Below the pieces are notes generated by a model that was not told the DNA's origin, searched no databases, and was given only the letters and a program-made list of their open reading frames with translations. A program made the translations under genes and the position numbers. A stretch of 34,373 nucleotides of DNA, taken from Candidatus Cottocaccamicrobium excrementipullorum (GTDB lineage: Bacteria; Bacillota; Clostridia; Lachnospirales; Lachnospiraceae). Of this stretch, positions 30,495 to 34,373 are shown in pieces (position 1 is the stretch's first letter; each line of letters starts with the position of its first letter). The stretch is from assembly GCA_018713255.1 (NCBI GenBank), contig DVFL01000037.1, positions 1-34,373 on the forward strand. Direction: 5' to 3'.

Positions 30495-33400
30495 TTATGC
30501 TTCTTTGTCTTTCTTCCGCTTTCTGGAAATTCCGAAAGCTCCCAGCAAAGATACCAGCATCATTCCCACCAGTCCGCTGATGGATATGCTGTTGTCGCCA
30601 GTTCTGGGAAGGCCGATTAACGGCACTTCCTCCTCAGGAATTACAGGAGTTCCTGATTGCTCTCCTCCGGGAAGAGGCGCCAATGGCACTTCTTCGGGAT
30701 TAATAGTTACGGTAGTTCCGGGATCATCGGTACGAATCACAGAGCTTGCACCGCCCTCAGGGGTGGAACCGTTTCCGCCTCCGCCGCCAGTTCCGCTGCC
30801 GCCTCCGCCGATCCGGTTAAACATCGCCGTAAAGGTGGCATCCGCCGTAAATTCTGCCGCGCGGATCGCATCTGCATCCCTGTAATTCTGATCCCCGAAG
30901 GTCCATCCTCCGAACCGGAAGCCAACCGTTGCCGTTACAGTAACATCTGCATCGGGGTGAACCGGCATTCTAGAAGCTTCGGTATATACGCCATCCTCAA
31001 CAAAGGTGTGTACCTCGTAGGTGGTTCCTTCTACTCTTCCATTTCCTCCAGATACATACTGGAAGATAGTCTGGTACTTATCCGGAATTCCGTCAGGATC
31101 ATCCGGCACATTGTCGTCCGGATTCTCAGGATCCGTTCCGCCCTTCGTATCCTCCGCGAAGTACGCGGTGAAGATAACATCGTCTGTATAGGTTTCAGCC
31201 TTTAACTGAGTCATGGCCGCCGAGAAATCTTTCTGGCTTCCGTCAATGGTCCAGTAGTCGAAGGCGTAGCCTGCATCAGGCCGTACCGTTACTTTTGCTT
31301 TCGGGCTTACGGCTGTTTTGACAATAAAGTCACCGTTCTCATCCGTAAAGGTATGAGTTTCATAGGTCTTTCCGTCTACTGTTCCGTTTCCGGCAGATAC
31401 ATACTTAAAGATGATCTGATACATATCCGGGATATTATCCTCTTTATCCGGGATAGGATCTGTTGGATTCTCCGGATCAGCTTCTCCCGGATTGCCCTTT
31501 TCATCTAATGCATAATAAATATTTACAATATTTTCTTCTGCATTCAATCCAACGGTTTTATCCTTTGTTGCTAGATAGTCCGGCCAATCTGGCAGAAGCA
31601 CATAGTGAAGCTCATCCTTCACAACTTCATTAACCGGTTCAGCTTTCAAAATCACTTCACCATACTGCGCTGTCTTGCTGTGATCAATTACCTCCGAACT
31701 TGTCTCTTTTCCATCTGCATCCAGGTAAATTCGGTTTACCGTATACGACAAATCGTAGCGCTGTTCTACAACCAATCTGCCAGGAACCAGCTGAATCTCA
31801 TAATTCGCTGTCGTATCCTCCCCGCCAATAAGAGTTTCAAGAATTCCTGTCGTTTCAACCCGGACGCTTTCTCTTCTGATAGCATTAGAAGAGGATCCAA
31901 TTTCTACTTGACTTCCATCGTATTCAAGCTCACGCTCTACTACACGCTCTCCTTCTACTACACCTTCAATGCTTTCCGCAAACTCAGCAGTAAGAGGCTT
32001 TCCGTCATACAGTTTAGAGGCGCTGCCAGCAGTGAGCACTAACTTTGCTTTCTCAATGACCAGGGTGCCAGGGGTTGTGGTAACCATAAATTGACTAGTT
32101 ACATCATTTCCTTCCACATCTCTTACAACTGCATTGCCCGTTACTTCAACTGTGTAAGAGCCTGCAGCCGTTGCCGCTGCTTTTGCTGTCAGTCCCTCCA
32201 CCGTATACGTTCCGCCATCTGCCGTAACGAATGTGGTGGCTTTCAGACCTTCCACAACCTGCTCCTTGCCGTTATACGAATAAACAGCACTGTTTGCTTC
32301 TACATTAATCGCGTACTTAACGCCCTTGTCCCGCACAATCAACTGGCCTTCGGACTTAATAATATTGTAGTTTTCAGCCTTTGTATTCTCATTCAAAGTA
32401 TATTCGAAGGAATTAGGACTGCTTCCTACTAATGTCTGGGTTCCGGTAAAGGTATACTCTGCACCTTCTCCTTCTGCCCATCCAGTTTCTGTTGCAAGAG
32501 GTTCATTTCCATTAACAAGAGGCTTGCCGTCATATTCTTTGGTAAGATCCTTACTTCTTAATACAACCTCCCTCTTATTGATGATCAACTGACCATTTAC
32601 AACCAAAACAGAGAATTGATCCGTTACATCATTACCTGCAGCATCTTTTACCACTGGGGTTCCGGTTACATTTACCGGATAGGTTCCTGCATCGGTTTCC
32701 TTCGCTTCTGCAGTAAGGCCTTCTACCCTATAAGTGTTTCCTTCTATCTCAAAGGTTGTTGCAATAAATCCACTTACGGCCTTCTCCGTTCCATCATATA
32801 CCGTTGTATCGCTGTTTGCCTCGATGGTAATCTCATACTTGGCATCACGGTTAGTTACCGTCAACGTTCCATTCTGGATTGTGATGATGTAGTTTCCAGC
32901 ATCCGTTCCCGCATTCAGCTCATAGGTGAAGTAGTTCTCACTGCTTCCCACTAAGGTCTGACTTCCGGTTACAGCATAGGATGCTCCTTCACCTGCCGCA
33001 AAACCATCTCCGCTTACCGTTACCTCATGATTCGTTAATGGAGTACCATCATAAGGTTTGCTGGCTGTCGCGCTGGTTAAGGTAACTGTTCTCTTCTCAA
33101 TGGTCAGTTTGCCATCAAGAGTCTTTACAGAGAATTGATCCGTTACATCATTTCCATCCGCATCCTTCACCACCGGGGTTCCGGTTACGTTGGCTGGATA
33201 AGTTCCCGCATCAGTTCCCTTTGCCTCTGCGGTAAGGCCCTCTACGGTATAGGTCTGACCGTCAATCACAAAGGTATCTTCCACCAGGCCGCTTACAGTC
33301 TTTTCAGTACCATCATACTTCTCAGTTCCGCTGTTGGCCACTACGGTGATTTCATACTTAGCATCACGGTTGGTTACCGTCAGAGTTCCGAGCTGGATGG

Positions 33401-34373
33401 TGATGGTGTAGTTTTCTGCATCTGTTTCGGCATTCAGCTCATAGGTAAAGTAATTCTGGCTGCTTCCTACTATGGTCTGACTTCCGGTGACGGTATAAAC
33501 TGCTCCCTCACCTGCTGCAAAGCCATCTCCTCCTACCGTTACCTCATCATTCGTTAACGGCGTGCCGTCATACTCCTTGCTGGCGGTTGCGCTGGTTAAG
33601 GTCACGTCACGCTTCTCGATGACAAGACTTCCATTCTCAGTCTTCACAGAGAACTGACTGGTTACATCGTTTCCTTCCGCATCTTTCACTACCGGAATTC
33701 CCGTTACATTAGACGGATATGTTCCCGCATTGGTTCCCTTTGCTTCTGCAGTAAGGCCCTCTACAGTATAGGTCTGGCCGGCAATGGTAAAGGTTGTGGT
33801 TTCGAACCCGCTTACGGTCTTTTCCATTCCGTCATACTTCTCGGTTCCGCTGTTGGCCACTACGGTGATTTCATATTTTGCATCGCGGTTGGTTACTGTC
33901 AGGGTTCCCGGGTTTGTGGTAATGGTGTAGTTTCTTTCATCTGTTCCGGCATTCAGCTTATAGGTGAAGTAGTTCTGGCTGCTTCCTACTAAGGTCTGAC
34001 TTCCGGTTACAGCATAGGATGCTCCTTCACCTGCCGCAAAACCATCTCCTCCTACCGTTACCTCATCATTTGTTAACGGCGTACCGTCATACTGCTTGCT
34101 GTCCGTTGCGCTGGTTAAGGTAACTGTTCTCTTCTCAATGGTCAGTTTGCCATCAAGAGTCTTTACGGAGAACTGATCCGTTACATCATTTCCATCCGCA
34201 TCCTTCACCACCGGGGTTCCGGTTACATTGGCTGGATAAGTTCCCGCATCGGTTCCCTTTGCCTCTGCGCTAAGACCCTCTACAATATAGGTCTGACCGT
34301 CAATCACAAAGGTATCTTTCACCAGGCCGCTTACAGTCTTTTCAGTACCATCATACTTCTCAGTTCCGCTGTT
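30495..34373 (-). CDS. Large LPXTG-anchored surface protein with MBG/YDG-like repeats (N-terminus outside window)
   Basis: C-terminal 1292 residues of a cell-wall protein; the reading frame is still open at the right edge. Order from the N-terminal side: alternating domains of about 85 aa with EKYDGTEKTVSG and KEYDGTPLTNDEVTV motifs (MBG/YDG type, about 31770-34373). Next is a segment YTVNRIYLDADGKE like a MucBP domain (about 31480-31765). Then come two InlB_B/Flg_new-like repeats (YVSAGNGTVDGKTYETHTF, about 31145-31425; YVSGGNGRVEGTTYEVHTF, about 30812-31080). A Gly-rich linker (GGGGSGTGGGGG), a Pro/Glu-rich wall spacer, and LPRTG (30597-30611), a hydrophobic helix and RKRKKDKEA complete it. 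Sortase A-type anchoring is expected, with the repeats as stalk or adhesin. Ligand unknown. Confidence 0.93.
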   Translation of the reverse strand, partial: NSGTEKYDGTEKTVSGLVKDTFVIDGQTYIVEGLSAEAKGTDAGTYPANVTGTPVVKDADGNDVTDQFSVKTLDGKLTIEKRTVTLTSATDSKQYDGTPLTNDEVTVGGDGFAAGEGASYAVTGSQTLVGSSQNYFTYKLNAGTDERNYTITTNPGTLTVTNRDAKYEITVVANSGTEKYDGMEKTVSGFETTTFTIAGQTYTVEGLTAEAKGTNAGTYPSNVTGIPVVKDAEGNDVTSQFSVKTENGSLVIEKRDVTLTSATASKEYDGTPLTNDEVTVGGDGFAAGEGAVYTVTGSQTIVGSSQNYFTYELNAETDAENYTITIQLGTLTVTNRDAKYEITVVANSGTEKYDGTEKTVSGLVEDTFVIDGQTYTVEGLTAEAKGTDAGTYPANVTGTPVVKDADGNDVTDQFSVKTLDGKLTIEKRTVTLTSATASKPYDGTPLTNHEVTVSGDGFAAGEGASYAVTGSQTLVGSSENYFTYELNAGTDAGNYIITIQNGTLTVTNRDAKYEITIEANSDTTVYDGTEKAVSGFIATTFEIEGNTYRVEGLTAEAKETDAGTYPVNVTGTPVVKDAAGNDVTDQFSVLVVNGQLIINKREVVLRSKDLTKEYDGKPLVNGNEPLATETGWAEGEGAEYTFTGTQTLVGSSPNSFEYTLNENTKAENYNIIKSEGQLIVRDKGVKYAINVEANSAVYSYNGKEQVVEGLKATTFVTADGGTYTVEGLTAKAAATAAGSYTVEVTGNAVVRDVEGNDVTSQFMVTTTPGTLVIEKAKLVLTAGSASKLYDGKPLTAEFAESIEGVVEGERVVERELEYDGSQVEIGSSSNAIRRESVRVETTGILETLIGGEDTTANYEIQLVPGRLVVEQRYDLSYTVNRIYLDADGKETSSEVIDHSKTAQYGEVILKAEPVNEVVKDELHYVLLPDWPDYLATKDKTVGLNAEENIVNIYYALDEKGNPGEADPENPTDPIPDKEDNIPDMYQIIFKYVSAGNGTVDGKTYETHTFTDENGDFIVKTAVSPKAKVTVRPDAGYAFDYWTIDGSQKDFSAAMTQLKAETYTDDVIFTAYFAEDTKGGTDPENPDDNVPDDPDGIPDKYQTIFQYVSGGNGRVEGTTYEVHTFVEDGVYTEASRMPVHPDADVTVTATVGFRFGGWTFGDQNYRDADAIRAAEFTADATFTAMFNRIGGGGSGTGGGGGNGSTPEGGASSVIRTDDPGTTVTINPEEVPLAPLPGGEQSGTPVIPEEEVPLIGLPRTGDNSISISGLVGMMLVSLLGAFGISRKRKKDKEA
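32842..34373 (-). repeat. 519-bp tandem repeats inside the surface-protein gene
   Basis: The anchor GCATC(A/G)CGGTT (reverse strand of the NRDAKYE codons) recurs at 32842, 33361 and 33880, exactly 519 bp (173 aa) apart. The third copy runs off the window. Each unit encodes one A-type and one B-type domain. Long stretches are near-identical between copies, with changes such as TVSG/AVSG and LVEDTF/FETTTF. A diverged unit (about 522 bp) precedes, with anchor near 32320. Copies are in frame, so the number can vary without breaking the gene. Confidence 0.85.

Noticed and set aside
31605-33557. Several plus-strand frames of 110-145 codons opposite the surface-protein gene
   Set aside because: They recur with the 519-bp repeat on the opposite strand, are cysteine/tyrosine-rich and lack ribosome sites. 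They are shadows of the repeats.
1-34373. Mobile element, prophage, CRISPR or tRNA
   Set aside because: No transposase, integrase, short regularly spaced repeats or cloverleaf seen. The only tandem repeats are coding.

Overview
The window reads as chromosome of a Gram-positive, spore-forming gut Clostridia, most likely Lachnospiraceae. This rests on gene content: a GerA-family spore germination protein, an HPr with both His15 and Ser46, an LPXTG-anchored surface protein, QueH, strong AGGAGG ribosome sites and many intrinsic terminators. I see no tRNA, rRNA, CRISPR array, prophage or insertion sequence. Taxonomy is inferred from content, not from a database match.

Region 1 (1-18000, nearly all minus strand) is housekeeping. 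In transcription order from the right it holds nadE-trmH/spoU; nfeD with an SPFH/stomatin partner; argF, a small membrane protein, birA, mutY and a diacylglycerol-kinase-like lipid kinase as one compact run; then rpoD, queH, ptsH (HPr) and gltB-gltD as separate units. Several near-consensus sigma-A promoters (for gltB, ptsH, rpoD and nfeD) and intrinsic terminators can be read directly. The leaders of gltB, argF and nadE contain stem-loops.

Region 2 (18000-20370) has an Rrf2 regulator with three clustered cysteines, an unannotated minus-strand small RNA of about 137 nt with its own consensus promoter and intrinsic terminator (18521-18692), and a solitary SpoVAF-like germination protein.

Region 3 (20378-30337) is the accessory catabolic island and the most distinctive part. 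It has a TIM-barrel sugar isomerase/epimerase and a KdgF-like cupin in one operon, and an AEC-family permease. Then comes a threefold repeated layout in which an acid-sugar dehydratase (minus) is divergent from its own LysR regulator (plus): glucarate dehydratase gudD/LysR, galactarate dehydratase garD/LysR, and a second gudD-like enolase/LysR. Together they should convert glucarate and galactarate, and possibly a third aldarate, to 5-keto-4-deoxyglucarate-type products, each arm with its own sensor. No aldolase or tartronate semialdehyde reductase is present, so the pathway must finish elsewhere.

Region 4 (30413-34373) is the C-terminal part of a very large cell-wall-anchored protein. It has near-identical 519-bp tandem repeats encoding paired YDG/MBG-like domains, two InlB-type repeats, a Gly-rich linker and an LPRTG sorting signal. 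Its N-terminus lies beyond the right edge.
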